In this document: piece after piece, positions 35,001 to 44,033 of the stretch
Layout: every line of letters begins with the position of its first letter
Position numbering within the stretch: position 1 is the first letter of the stretch
Made by a program: the position numbers and the translations under genes
The notes under the pieces: model-generated
Databases searched by the model: none
The model's input: only the letters and a program-made list of their open reading frames with translations
What the model was told of the DNA's origin: nothing
NCBI RefSeq assembly: GCF_021390395.1
Contig: NZ_JAJUWT010000018.1
Location: 168,477-232,476, forward strand
Direction: 5' to 3'
DNA from: Saccharothrix sp. S26
Lineage (GTDB): Bacteria; Actinomycetota; Actinomycetes; Mycobacteriales; Pseudonocardiaceae
Length of the DNA: 64,000 nt

Positions 35001-35644
35001 TCGCCGAGGACGACCCGTTGCTGCGCGAGGGTTTGGCGCTGTTGTTGCGCGCCGAGTCGCTCGACGTGGTGGCCACCGCGGACACGCCGGGATCGTTCCT
35101 GGCCGCGGTGGCCGAGCACGAGCCGGACGTCGCCATCGTCGACGTGCGGATGCCGCCCACCCACACCGACGAGGGGATCGTGGCAGCGGTCGAAGCCCGC
35201 CGCCGGCGGCCAGGTCTCGCAGTGCTCGTGCTCTCGGCGTATGTGGAGCAGACGTTCGCCACCGAACTGCTGGCCGCCGGCGCCGGCCGGCTCGGCTACA
35301 TGCTGAAGGAACGGGTGGGGCGGGTCGACGAGTTCCTGACCGCCCTGCACCGGGTGGCCGCCGGAGGCACCGCCGTGGACCCCGAAGTCGTCGGTCAGCT
35401 GCTGGCCCGAAACCCGCACACCAGCGCGCTGGGCCGGCTGAGCCCCAGGGAACGCGACGTGCTCGCGCTCATGGCGCAAGGACTCGGCAACACCGCCATC
35501 GCCGAGAAGCTCGTCATCACCGAAGGCGGAGTGCACAAGCACATCCGCAGCATCTTCGCGAAACTCGACCTCGCACCCGACGACCGGGCCGATCGGCGCG
35601 TCACCGCGGTCCTGCGCTACCTCGAGGGCAGCGGACCGAAGTAA
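34988..35644 (+). CDS. LuxR/NarL-family response regulator
   Basis: A 218-residue partner of the histidine kinase. The receiver domain (1-120) has IAEDDPLLREGL at the start, phospho-acceptor Asp in VAIVDVRMPPT, and YMLKERVG with the conserved Lys. The LuxR-type helix-turn-helix is at about 148-205 (LSPRERDVLALMAQGLGNTAIAEKL). Start GTG 34988 overlaps the kinase stop. The likely targets are its own operon and the adjacent exporter, whose upstream regions share a repeat. Confidence 0.92.
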   Translation: MRIVIAEDDPLLREGLALLLRAESLDVVATADTPGSFLAAVAEHEPDVAIVDVRMPPTHTDEGIVAAVEARRRRPGLAVLVLSAYVEQTFATELLAAGAGRLGYMLKERVGRVDEFLTALHRVAAGGTAVDPEVVGQLLARNPHTSALGRLSPRERDVLALMAQGLGNTAIAEKLVITEGGVHKHIRSIFAKLDLAPDDRADRRVTAVLRYLEGSGPK

Positions 35645-35933
35645 CGACGGTTCGTCGGCCACCGCGGCGAGCGCAGAGCGGCGTCACGCCGCAGCGATCG
35701 ACCGTAGCCTCTCCGGCCTTCAGCCGACTGGCTCGGAGCACCTCGGAAGCGTGAAGACGTGGCTGCGTTGTCCTGGCCGAGCGATTGGCTCCAGCGCTGC
35801 GAGTGCGAACCGAGCTCCACACGGATTGCGGACGCGGAGCGAACCCGGAGCTGGCGGTGAGTCGAACGACTCGGGCCTGTGGCGCAGGCTTCGAACACCG
35901 TCGTCAGCGTCCTCGTCGTCCAGACGCTTGACG
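35645..35933. other. Intergenic stretch between convergent operons
   Basis: No supported gene between the response regulator stop and the terminator hairpin. Confidence 0.4.
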
Positions 35934-35982
35934 ACGACGACCGAAGGGCGTCCTCGCGGTGCGGACGCCCTTCGGTCGTCGT
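35934..35982. terminator. Strong bidirectional terminator hairpin
   Basis: Arms of 20 bp (ACGACGACCGAAGGGCGTCC and its complement) pair perfectly around a 9-nt loop. It lies between the ends of the response regulator gene and the convergent FtsX gene and would stop transcription from both sides. Confidence 0.8.
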
Positions 35983-36020
35983 TCAGCCGGATCGGGACGG
36001 TCTGCTGCCCCAGGCGATCG

Positions 36021-38525
36021 TTACTCTTTGACGCCGATACCGGCGATCGGCGGAATTCGGAGCAGTCGCGCGATGGGCAGGACGGTGGTGAGCAGGGCCA
36101 GTAGCGTCGTGCCGCCGATGATGGACACCCATCCCAGCGTGGGAACGTAGGGCACGGTCCGCCCGGTGAGGGTGCGTACCACCGACACCAATGTGATCGC
36201 GGCGATGGTTCCACCGATCAGCAGGGAAACGCCAAGCAGGCCGGTCTGTTCCGCGTGAACCATTCTCTTCACCTGCTTGCGGGTGACGCCGACCAAGCGC
36301 AACAGAGCCAGTTCACGGCCACGGGTGAGGGCGGCCATGACCATGATGTTGGCGGCGGCCAGGGCGGCGTAGCCGACCATGATGCCGACCAGCAGCTTGT
36401 TCAACCAGGATCCCAGCTCCAGATCGTCGGCGAGCTGGCCGGTGAGGCTGGCGGTGCTCGTCACGGTGCTACCGGGGTGCCGGGCGGCGACGTCGGCCAG
36501 GGCGGTGGTGATGTCAGTGCCCGGTTCGCTGCGGACGAGGATCCGCTCGTAGCCGGTGGCGGCGGTGTGGCCGTCGATGACGTCCTTGGCGACGGTAGCG
36601 TCGCCGAAACCCATGCCCCGGTCGTAGATCGCGACGACGCGCAGGGTGGCCGGTGTGCCGTCGCCGAGCCACACCTCGACCTGCTCGCCGATCTCCCAGC
36701 CGTTGGAATCGGCTTGCAAGGTTGACACCGCCATGGCGGGGCCGCGCAGGTCGGCCAAGCTGCCGCTGCGCACCCGGAGGTCCATCGTGAGCTCGGCGCC
36801 GGCCGGATCGATCGCCTGCACACCGCTGGCGTCCTCTCCCCCGGTGGGGATGATCGAGGTATTACGCACTCCGGTGGCGGCCACCACGCCGGGAATCCCG
36901 CGGATTTCCGTGAGGGCGGAGTCAGGCAGACCTGCGGCGGAGATCACGGCGTGTTGGGCGAGCATCCCGTCACGGCTCTGCTCAACGGCCGCTCGCTGCT
37001 GGTTGTCCTGGAGGAACCAGATCGAGCCACCGAGGCCAACCGACAGCACCAGTGCGGTCAGCACGGTGACCATGCTTTGGGCGTTGGCGCGCAGGTTCGC
37101 CGCGGCGAGGTAACCGCTGTCGCCCCACACCACACGCAGCACCGGGCCGAGCAGCCGGGCGGCCACCCGGTTGATCCAGGGGGCGAGCAGCGCGACCGCG
37201 AGGACGAGCACGAACAGCACGCCTATCGCGGTGCCGAGGGCAGCGGTCCCCTTCAGCGCAGTGGTGAGCGTGGTCAGGAAAACACCACCGGCCAAGGCGA
37301 CGAACCCGGAAAACAAGCGGATCTTGCTGTTCCGGCGGGGTTCCACAGCGATCTCGCCGAGTGCCTCCGTCGGGCGGATCAGCACCGTCCGACGGACGGC
37401 GATCAGCGCGGCACCCACCGCCACCGCTATCGTCGCCACCACCACCGCGACCGCGGTCAGCACACCGCCGCTGAACGGGAACGTGTCCGGGATGAACTCG
37501 TGGTCGACCAGTTCCCCGCGCAGCCATCGGATGGCGAACCAGCCCGAGGGCACGCCGATCACGACCGACAGCAGACTGAGCAGCCCCACCTCGATGAGGA
37601 TCAACCGGGTGATCTGGCCGGGCGTGGCGGCGACTGCCCGGAGCAAGGCGAGGTCGCGTCGTCTGTGCCGGACCGCGAGGCCGATGGTTCCGGCCACGAC
37701 GAACATCACCAGCAGCGCCACGTACCCGCCGAAGACAGTGCCGAGCTGGACCAGCATCCGGCCGGCCGCCGCATCCGCGGACTGTTCCAGCAACCCGCGC
37801 TCGGCGCCGGCGTATGCCTTGGCTCCGGCCTCGGTGGCCAGCTCGCGTACGTCGGCGACCACTGCGGCACTGGACGCACCGGGCTCGGCAATGACGCCGA
37901 CAGCGTCGACCCGGCCCTGCCGCGGGTACACGGCCGCCGCGTGCTCGTCAGTGAAGAACACCGCAGGCAACGCGTCAGGAGCCGGCCGTGGGCCGGCATT
38001 GCGCACGAGGCCACTGATCCGGTAGACGCGGGCCGTCCCGTCCACCAGGATCGGGACCTCGTCGCCGGGCGCTGTCGAGCCGGCCAGGCGTTCATCCAGC
38101 GCGACTTCCTCACCCTTCTTCGGTTCGGCACCCGAGACCAGCTCGTAGGGGGTGAGCACCGTGCTGCTCCACCCGTGCCCGGTGGCCCCGCCGTTCTCCA
38201 GGATCGCCGTCACCGACGTGTCCCCCACAACCGTGGCCACACCCGGTACCTGCCGGAGCCGTTCGACCATCGAGGTCGGGACGGTGCCCCCTTCAGGCAG
38301 CTCTACGGTGACCTTCTCCTCGCCGCTAGTCGTGACCGTGATGTCGCGATGGGCAACAACAACGTCTGTTGCGGCGTAACGCTTCGGCGCGGCCTCGAAC
38401 CGCAGGCCGGACTCCACCAGAAGTCCCATCGACATCAAGAGCACCACTCCGGCCGTCAAGGCCAGCAGGGTGGCGACCGCGCTGCCCATGCGGTAGCGCA
38501 GCATCTTCGCGGCCAGCTTCAGCAT
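36021..38525 (-). CDS. FtsX-like ABC exporter permease
   Basis: An 834-residue permease of the MacB/FtsX family. It has an N-terminal membrane helix (about 18-40) and a large extracytoplasmic region (about 45-250). The first FtsX core is at 260-390 (VRHRRRDLALLRAVAATPGQ), followed by a central pair of helices, a second external domain (500-690) and a C-terminal FtsX core (700-834; TRGRELALLRLVGVTRKQ). The two RRDLALLR/GRELALLR motifs are the coupling helices to the ATPase. Function may be export of a lipid or peptide, or antimicrobial resistance; the convergent two-component system is consistent with inducible resistance. Confidence 0.9.
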   Translation of the reverse strand: MLKLAAKMLRYRMGSAVATLLALTAGVVLLMSMGLLVESGLRFEAAPKRYAATDVVVAHRDITVTTSGEEKVTVELPEGGTVPTSMVERLRQVPGVATVVGDTSVTAILENGGATGHGWSSTVLTPYELVSGAEPKKGEEVALDERLAGSTAPGDEVPILVDGTARVYRISGLVRNAGPRPAPDALPAVFFTDEHAAAVYPRQGRVDAVGVIAEPGASSAAVVADVRELATEAGAKAYAGAERGLLEQSADAAAGRMLVQLGTVFGGYVALLVMFVVAGTIGLAVRHRRRDLALLRAVAATPGQITRLILIEVGLLSLLSVVIGVPSGWFAIRWLRGELVDHEFIPDTFPFSGGVLTAVAVVVATIAVAVGAALIAVRRTVLIRPTEALGEIAVEPRRNSKIRLFSGFVALAGGVFLTTLTTALKGTAALGTAIGVLFVLVLAVALLAPWINRVAARLLGPVLRVVWGDSGYLAAANLRANAQSMVTVLTALVLSVGLGGSIWFLQDNQQRAAVEQSRDGMLAQHAVISAAGLPDSALTEIRGIPGVVAATGVRNTSIIPTGGEDASGVQAIDPAGAELTMDLRVRSGSLADLRGPAMAVSTLQADSNGWEIGEQVEVWLGDGTPATLRVVAIYDRGMGFGDATVAKDVIDGHTAATGYERILVRSEPGTDITTALADVAARHPGSTVTSTASLTGQLADDLELGSWLNKLLVGIMVGYAALAAANIMVMAALTRGRELALLRLVGVTRKQVKRMVHAEQTGLLGVSLLIGGTIAAITLVSVVRTLTGRTVPYVPTLGWVSIIGGTTLLALLTTVLPIARLLRIPPIAGIGVKE

Positions 38526-38528
38526 CGG

Positions 38529-39332
38529 TCAGCGCTCCTGCGTCATGCGAGGGCGACGACCCAGCGACGCCAGGTGCTCCGCGATGCGCTCCGCACCCGG
38601 CTGCGGCATGTCGTGCACGATCCGGCCGTCGGCCAGCACCATCACACGATCCGCATACGACGCCGCCACGGGATCATGCGTCACCATGATCACCGTCTGT
38701 CCCGCCTCGTCCACCACCGAACGCAGCAGACTCAGCACCTCGCCCGCGGTCTGAGTGTCCAGGGCACCGGTCGGTTCGTCGCAGAAGATGACCTCGGGGC
38801 GCGTCGCCAACGCCCGCGCGATCGCGACCCGCTGCTGCTGACCGCCGGACAGCTCCGACGGCCGGTGCGCCAACCGCTCGGTCAACCCGACCCGGTCGAC
38901 GACCTGCCGCACCCACGTGGCATCGGCGCGTTTTCCCGACAACTGCAACGGCAACACGATGTTCTCCTGCACCGTCAACGCTCCGATGAGGTTGAACGCC
39001 TGAAAAACGAACCCGATCTTCGAGCGCCGCAGCTTCGTCAGCTCCGTCTCGGACAGTCGCGACAACTCCGTGTCACCGACCCACACCTGGCCGCCGGTCG
39101 GCTGGTCCAGCCCCGCCGCCGTCTGCAGCAACGTGCTCTTGCCCGAACCCGACGGCCCCATCACCGCCGTGAACGTACCCCGCTCGAACATCACGTCGAC
39201 GCTCGCAAGCGCAGTCACCGCCTGCGGTCCCGTGCCGTAGACCTTCTTCAGGCCCTGAACCCGCACCGCCGACGCGGAACTGGCTACGCCCGCACCAGAA
39301 GATCCATCAGTCTGTACATCATGGATTGACAT
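38529..39332 (-). CDS. MacB-type ABC exporter ATPase
   Basis: ATPase subunit for the adjacent FtsX permease, 267 residues from ATG 39332 (GTG 39335 is also in frame). Walker A GPSGSGKST, signature LSGGQQQRVAIARAL, Walker B VIFCDEPTGALD and H-loop VTHDPVAAS are all intact. The permease gene starts 3 bp after this stop. The leader contains repeat copy C, shared with the two-component operon. Confidence 0.93.
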   Translation of the reverse strand: MSIHDVQTDGSSGAGVASSASAVRVQGLKKVYGTGPQAVTALASVDVMFERGTFTAVMGPSGSGKSTLLQTAAGLDQPTGGQVWVGDTELSRLSETELTKLRRSKIGFVFQAFNLIGALTVQENIVLPLQLSGKRADATWVRQVVDRVGLTERLAHRPSELSGGQQQRVAIARALATRPEVIFCDEPTGALDTQTAGEVLSLLRSVVDEAGQTVIMVTHDPVAASYADRVMVLADGRIVHDMPQPGAERIAEHLASLGRRPRMTQER

Positions 39333-39367
39333 CACAATAAACCCGAGGTCCTATTCTTTGATTTCCA

Positions 39368-39440
39368 GGACAGAACCGTAATGTCGCTCGTCGGCCGAAA
39401 CGACCCAGGCTGCGGGCGGTTCTTGGTAGCGCAGGCTGCA
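39368..39440 (-). repeat. Dispersed ~70-bp repeat, copy C (ABC exporter leader)
   Basis: Read on the minus strand this matches the repeat at 33531-33600 along its whole length, differing mainly by scattered substitutions and a short insertion. It ends about 35 bp before the exporter ATPase start. Confidence 0.7.
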
Positions 39441-39677
39441 CCTGCCCGCTCCGTGGCGCCGACGTCGACCCGGATCCGACGAACGCGGACGCCATCGGTG
39501 TGACATCAGCCGCCGCGGCCTCAAGATCCGGCTGATCCAGTGCACCAAGGCACTGACGTCTTCGCCCACTGCCCGAACATCGCTGCTCAGGGCTTCCATG
39601 AGTCCAGCAAGGCTGGAAGCACGCAGAGCAGAACGGCCTGCAGGCGGAGAACATCGTTCCCCGTGCCGCTCGAAAAG

Positions 39678-39998
39678 TCATCGTCGCTGGTAGAGCCAGG
39701 CTGTCACGGTGTTGTGACCATGTCCGGGTGTCATGAGGGAGGTGACGAACGCGGAGAGCAGGAGGGACAGCACGAAGTAGCCGAGCGCCGTGAGGGTGGC
39801 CACGCGGCGCTGCCAGCGGTAGGCGCTGCGCAGCAGGCGGATGTCGCTGTGCTGCCCCAGCGCGTGGTGGCGCGGCCGGCGTGCCCGCGCGGGCGGGGCG
39901 GGCGGCGGCTCCCAGGGGTAAGTGGCGTACGAAGGTGAGGAGTTGTACGGGAACTGCTGGTTCGGTTGGTACTCGGGGGACGAGAACGCGTCTGGCAT
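39678..39998 (-). CDS. Small membrane protein, DUF485-like
   Basis: A 106-residue product from ATG 39998 with AGGAG seven bases upstream. A proline/tyrosine-rich cytoplasmic N-terminus (1-45) is followed by a basic stretch (RRPRHHALGQHSDIRLLRSAYRWQRR) and one clear hydrophobic segment (VATLTALGYFVLSLLLSAFV). The shape recalls DUF485 proteins, which normally have a second membrane helix; here the end is short, so it may be truncated. It lies beside a transposase fragment. Confidence 0.55.
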   Translation of the reverse strand: MPDAFSSPEYQPNQQFPYNSSPSYATYPWEPPPAPPARARRPRHHALGQHSDIRLLRSAYRWQRRVATLTALGYFVLSLLLSAFVTSLMTPGHGHNTVTAWLYQRR

Positions 39999-40052
39999 CC
40001 CGTTTCTCCTTGCGCGGCTCAGGCCCTTGCGGACCGCAGGGAGCGGAGGTGA

Positions 40053-40421
40053 GCGATCCGCGACCGGGATGGAAAGTTCCCCGCCCTGTTCGACGCGGTC
40101 CTCGCCGACGCCGGTGTCCAGATCCTCCTCACCGGTGTCCGGATACCGCGCATGAACGCGATCACGGAACGCTGGATCCGCAGCTGCCGACGCGAACTCC
40201 TCGACCGCACCCTCATCTGGAACCAACAGCACCTACTCCACGCGCTACGCCAGTACGAGCAGTTCTACAACACCCACCGCCCCCACCAAGGCATCGACAA
40301 CGCCCGCCCACTACGCGCCCTACCACCAGCCGTCACCGATCAAGCAGCGGTCACCCGACTCGACGTCCGCCGACGGCAACGACTGGGCGGAATCCTCAAC
40401 GAGTACCATCACGCCCCCTGA
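40053..40421 (+). pseudogene. Integrase-core transposase, C-terminal fragment
   Basis: The frame begins inside a retroviral-type integrase core (IRDRDGKFPALFDAVLADAG) and continues with RMNAITERWIRSCRRELLD, the catalytic Glu region, QYEQFYNTHRPHQGI and a normal C-terminus. Everything before the second catalytic Asp is missing, and the break lies close to the start of the DUF485-like gene. It is distinct from the IS3 element just downstream. Confidence 0.7.
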
Positions 40422-40553
40422 CCTGCACGGACGACATTTTCGGCAAGCACACGTCTACTGAAACGCTGGCGGGGTCTCGCCGCTGACGTTCGGGTGATCA
40501 GGGCATGTCTCTGCGGCAATTTGAGGTTGTCCCCGATGACCGGACATCGGATT

Positions 40554-41429
40554 TCATGCCACGAGGGCGAGGCCTTGACGATAGCCGACACGGGCTTCGT
40601 GCGGGGTGTGGTAGCCAAGTGTCGAATGTAGACGGTCGTGGTTGTAGTAGCCCAGGTAGGCGAACACGTCGTGTCGGGAGTCGTCGCGGGTGTCCCAGAC
40701 GGTGGTGCCGATCTCGGTCTTGAGGGTGGCGAAGAACGACTCCGCGACCGCGTTGTCGAAGCACGACCCGGTCCGTCCAACCGATGGACGGATGCCGTGC
40801 CCGGCGAGCGTGGTGCGGAACAGTCCGGAGGTGTATTGCGAGCCGCGGTCGGCGTGGAATATGACGTTTTCGCTGGTCAGGCCGCGTCGAATGGCGAGGT
40901 CGAGGGCGTCGCGGACCAGTTCGGCGCGCATGTGGTCGGCCATCGCGTGTCCGATCACCTCGCGGTTGTGCAGGTCGATCACCGTAGCCAGGTAGAGCCA
41001 GCTTTCCCGCGTGGGCAGGTAGGTGATGTCCCCGACCAGCCGCCTGCCCGGCGTCGGGGCGGTGAAGTCGCGGCCGATCAGGTCGGGCACCGGCGCCGCG
41101 ACCGCGTCGGGTCTGGTCAGTGACCTGCGGCGTCTGCGGGTGAGGCCGACGATCCCGCGCTCGCGCATGACCCGCCCGATCCGTTTGTGGTTCACCCGGC
41201 GGCGCAGCGCGACGACGATCCGCGGACGCCCGTAGGCGCCCCTGTCACCGGCGTGGACCTGCCCGATCCCGGCGGCCAGGCGCTCGTCCGCCTCGGCCCG
41301 CCGCGCCTTGGTAGGGGCGGCGGCGAGCCATTCGTAAAAGCCCGGGCGCCGCACGCCCAGGACCCTGCACAGCCGGGTGACGCCGAAGACGGCGCGGTGC
41401 TCGGAGATGAACCGGTAGCTGCGGGTCAA
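40554..41429 (-). CDS. IS3-family transposase OrfB (integrase catalytic domain)
   Basis: A 291-residue DDE transposase. An N-terminal HTH_21 region (YGRPRIVVALRR, RVMRERGI) is followed by the catalytic core with D in VGDITYLPT, D in IFHADRGSQYTS, and E in NAVAESFFATLKTE, and ends LGYHTPHEAR. The TTG start overlaps the orfA stop, and the usual OrfAB fusion by frameshifting is possible. It appears intact. Confidence 0.9.
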   Translation of the reverse strand: MTRSYRFISEHRAVFGVTRLCRVLGVRRPGFYEWLAAAPTKARRAEADERLAAGIGQVHAGDRGAYGRPRIVVALRRRVNHKRIGRVMRERGIVGLTRRRRRSLTRPDAVAAPVPDLIGRDFTAPTPGRRLVGDITYLPTRESWLYLATVIDLHNREVIGHAMADHMRAELVRDALDLAIRRGLTSENVIFHADRGSQYTSGLFRTTLAGHGIRPSVGRTGSCFDNAVAESFFATLKTEIGTTVWDTRDDSRHDVFAYLGYYNHDRLHSTLGYHTPHEARVGYRQGLALVA

Positions 41430-41728
41430 CGACCCATCTCCTTGGCAAAATACGCGGCCGCCTTGCGCAGGATGTCCTTCTCGAGTTCCAGTTCGGCCAC
41501 GCGCTTGCGCAGTTCCCGCAGCTCTTGGCGCTCATCGGCCGACACGCCGCCCGCCGACGGGGCGGCCTGGGCCTGTTCGGCGGTGCGGACCCAGTTGCGC
41601 AGCGTCTCGTGGTTCACGCCCAGCTCGCGGGCGACCTGCCGCAACGGCCGTTCCGAGGAACGGGCCAACGCGACGGCGTCCCTGCGGAACTGCTCGGGGT
41701 ACTTCGACTTTCCTGACACGGAGGACAT
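41426..41728 (-). CDS. IS3-family transposase OrfA
   Basis: A 100-residue HTH_Tnp_1 protein (YPEQFRRDAVALARSS, VARELGVNHETLRNWV) with a C-terminal leucine-rich coiled coil (ELRELRKRVAELELEKDIL) used for assembly with OrfB. It binds the ends of the element. Confidence 0.9.
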   Translation of the reverse strand: MSSVSGKSKYPEQFRRDAVALARSSERPLRQVARELGVNHETLRNWVRTAEQAQAAPSAGGVSADERQELRELRKRVAELELEKDILRKAAAYFAKEMGR

Positions 41729-41823
41729 CCTTCCCCCAGAGCGCTGTCTGGGATCAAGGTGTCCGGCTCAAGGGGAAAACCTTACTGTCGGTCTCCCCTT
41801 GACCGCGGCTCGACTCAGTCGAC

Positions 41824-42089
41824 CGACCGCTTTACTTCGGTCAGCCACCAGTCAAGGGGTCGATACGCCGTCCCTCGCGCCGAACAACACCGCGTTCGGC
41901 CAGGTAAACCGACCCGGATGGTGACCCGAGATGATACGAAACGAAGAGTCAAGGAGTCGTCGAGCGGCGCGCTCGACCTCGAAGAACAAACCAAGATCAC
42001 AAAAGAGGGTCTTCGCAGCGTCTGACCTGCGAAGACCCTCTTGGCCGTCGAGACGACAGAATTTGAACCTGCGACCCCTTGACCCCCAG
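41824..42089 (-). repeat. Left att-like direct repeat with tRNA-Pro(GGG) 3' fragment
   Basis: About 266 bp that recur as 61790-62056 in the same orientation. Reading the minus strand from 42089, the first 43 nt (to 42047) are the anticodon loop and 3' stem, variable loop, T arm (GCAGGTTCAAAT) and acceptor end of a tRNA with anticodon GGG. The 5' half of the tRNA is absent. Next come a 16-bp hairpin and about 180 bp that correspond to the downstream flank. This copy carries more substitutions in the tRNA part than the right copy. Confidence 0.85.
42003..42042 (-). terminator. Hairpin downstream of tRNA fragment (left repeat)
   Basis: AAGAGGGTCTTCGCAG and CTGCGAAGACCCTCTT form a perfect 16-bp stem with an 8-nt loop, placed just past the tRNA 3' end. 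It fits the terminator of the original tRNA-Pro gene. Confidence 0.75.
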
Positions 42090-42278
42090 TCGCAGAACGA
42101 CTGAGCGGCGTGCTTGGTCCTGTTCTCCAGGTCGATGACCAGTGTAACTGGTCGAGTAAAGGAGTCTCCGATTGAGCCGCCCGAACTACTACTGCAGTCA
42201 GTTGCGCTTGTCTGTAAGCCGATCATGCTCCTGCTGACGATCATCACATCAGCCACGGTCCAGGCCTGCGCAGCGCGG

Positions 42279-44009
42279 TCAGGGGGACGTCGGGCTAAGT
42301 ATTTCACTGCTGACGCGTTTGGTGAAGCGTTGGGTTCTCGCCAGTTCCCGCGCGGCTACGCCTTCGGATTGCTCGGCGTCTATCGCGCGTTGTAACGGCG
42401 TCAGCAGGTTCAAGACCATGCCTTCCGCAGCTGCCTTGTCCCACATGACGTCGAGGATCCGCTGGCACTCGCGCTCCGCGGTGCGGGACGTGTGCTGGAT
42501 CGGGGCCCGACCCAACACGCGAAGCTTGATCGCGCTCAGAATGTGGAAGCGGTAGGGCGCATAGTTCTTCGGGATTCGTCCGTTGCGCAGCAACCAGTCC
42601 AAACGATAGAAGGCGGCGGCCGCGGTGTAATAGACGACCGGTTGGTGACCTTCGGCGAACAGGTTCCCGCTGTCGGACGAGATCAACGATCGATACTGGC
42701 CACGACGGGTCGGTTCACCCAAAAACATGGCCGTGTAGGAGCGGATTAATTGTGCGCGAGTGATGATGCGAGTCTTTTCGACCCTGTGGTGCGCGTACTG
42801 CTTGGTTCGACGTTCGTAGAATAGCCTGCGCTCTGGATCCCGACTGTGACCGAAATAGTCCTCCAGGAGCCGGTGGAAACTCTCGCGGATCGTGAGGTCT
42901 TCTTCACTGATGGTGGTTTGGCGGTTGGTGGCGCCGACGATGCCGTTGATGACGTCCTCGTCGTGCGAGTGCACGATTCGCACGCTCACCTGCACATTGT
43001 CGGTCAACTCGTCCCGGTGCTCGAACAGCACGTGACAGGTCTGGCACCCGTTCACGATCTCGAAGTCATCCAGGTAGACGTCGTCACCCACGACGTGCAA
43101 ACCACGTGTGACAATCGTGATGCCGTTGTTCAGCACAGCAAATCTCTCACGTCGCGATGGATCACGCAGAGTGTTCGCTATCTCTCGGTTTACCGGATTC
43201 TCGTCACCGAGATAATCACGAACGTTACCGTGGAACAACGTTTTACGCAGCCTGCCCGACTCATCGACCAGTATCCGCATCACCAGGTCCCGTGCCGACA
43301 GCAAACCGAGTAACGCCTGTTCGACGTCCGACACCTTCGGCAGCGACATCTTGCGCGGCATCGGGAATTGGACCGCCACCTTCGTTGTCGCCCGTCGGTA
43401 CAACTGCCGCAGGTCGTCGCGGGTTACGCAGCGGAACTCGACCCGTTCGAACCTGCCAAGGCCACGCAGACGCTCACTGGCCGACGCCGCCTTGCTCGCC
43501 ACCATGTCGGCGACACGATCGCCGGTCGTGACGTAGTGGACGTGGAGTTCTGGCAGCGCACCCGACAGCTTCGCGATATTGCCGTACACCGCCTCCAGAC
43601 ATTCCCGGAAGTTGACGATGTCCTCGGAAGCCGCGTAGGGCAGGCTGCCGGTACCGGTGATGTGGCTGAGGTTGTCAGCCAGGTCGGAGATCACCCGGGC
43701 CTCGAACCCCGCGGTGGTTTTCGCCTGGATCACGACGATCTGCACGTCCACCCGTCGAGATCGCTCGATGTGAGCGCGGACGTCGGTGGAGTCCTGGAGC
43801 AGGATGCCGTTGACGAGCACGGCGAGCGCGTCGATGCCGAGGTCGTTGCCACCGCCCGTGCGGAACTCGTCCGGGTTGAAGTCCTCTTCGTAGTACGAGT
43901 TCAGCACGCAATACGCGGCGAACGCCTCGAACACCTCGCTCTCGGTCAGCTCGGCGAGGGCGTAGTTCTTCTGGAACTCGTCAACCAGTCCGGTGATGAT
44001 CCGGTCCAT
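42279..44009 (-). CDS. AIPR-family protein with N-terminal nuclease-like fold
   Basis: A 576-residue protein of the AIPR (abortive infection phage resistance) family. The central region has the family pattern: LFHGNVRDYLG, VNREIANTLRD, RFAVLNNGITIV and DFEIVNGCQTCHVLFEHRDEL. The N-terminus has a G-x-D (GGGNDLGIDAL, near residue 57) followed by VVIQAKTTAGFE (QxK near residue 95), a Mrr-like PD-(D/E)XK signature. It is probably a nuclease effector. It follows the HerA-like ATPase gene by 24 bp with AGGAAAGG before ATG 44009, so the two are co-expressed. It is the last gene of the island's minus-strand block. Confidence 0.85.
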   Translation of the reverse strand: MDRIITGLVDEFQKNYALAELTESEVFEAFAAYCVLNSYYEEDFNPDEFRTGGGNDLGIDALAVLVNGILLQDSTDVRAHIERSRRVDVQIVVIQAKTTAGFEARVISDLADNLSHITGTGSLPYAASEDIVNFRECLEAVYGNIAKLSGALPELHVHYVTTGDRVADMVASKAASASERLRGLGRFERVEFRCVTRDDLRQLYRRATTKVAVQFPMPRKMSLPKVSDVEQALLGLLSARDLVMRILVDESGRLRKTLFHGNVRDYLGDENPVNREIANTLRDPSRRERFAVLNNGITIVTRGLHVVGDDVYLDDFEIVNGCQTCHVLFEHRDELTDNVQVSVRIVHSHDEDVINGIVGATNRQTTISEEDLTIRESFHRLLEDYFGHSRDPERRLFYERRTKQYAHHRVEKTRIITRAQLIRSYTAMFLGEPTRRGQYRSLISSDSGNLFAEGHQPVVYYTAAAAFYRLDWLLRNGRIPKNYAPYRFHILSAIKLRVLGRAPIQHTSRTAERECQRILDVMWDKAAAEGMVLNLLTPLQRAIDAEQSEGVAARELARTQRFTKRVSSEILSPTSP

Positions 44010-44033
44010 CGCGGTGGCCTTTCCTCGCTGAGC

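Larger units (their letters stand above)
40524..41783 (-). mobile_element. IS3-family insertion sequence
   Basis: A complete-looking element with orfA and orfB on the minus strand. Candidate imperfect terminal repeats are AGGTTGTCCCCGATGACCGG at 40524 and, read inward from 41783, AGGTTTTCCCCTTGAGCCGG. I could not identify a clear target duplication. It lies directly outside the left att-like repeat of the defence island. Confidence 0.75.

Noticed and set aside
36951..39329. 792-codon plus-strand frame opposite the FtsX/ABC genes
   Set aside because: Gln/His/Arg-rich antisense shadow; the opposite strand has a complete FtsX-ATPase pair.
40053..40421. Treating the integrase-core fragment as part of the adjacent IS3 element
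   Set aside because: It lies outside the candidate terminal repeats, is on the other strand and belongs to a different transposase sequence type.
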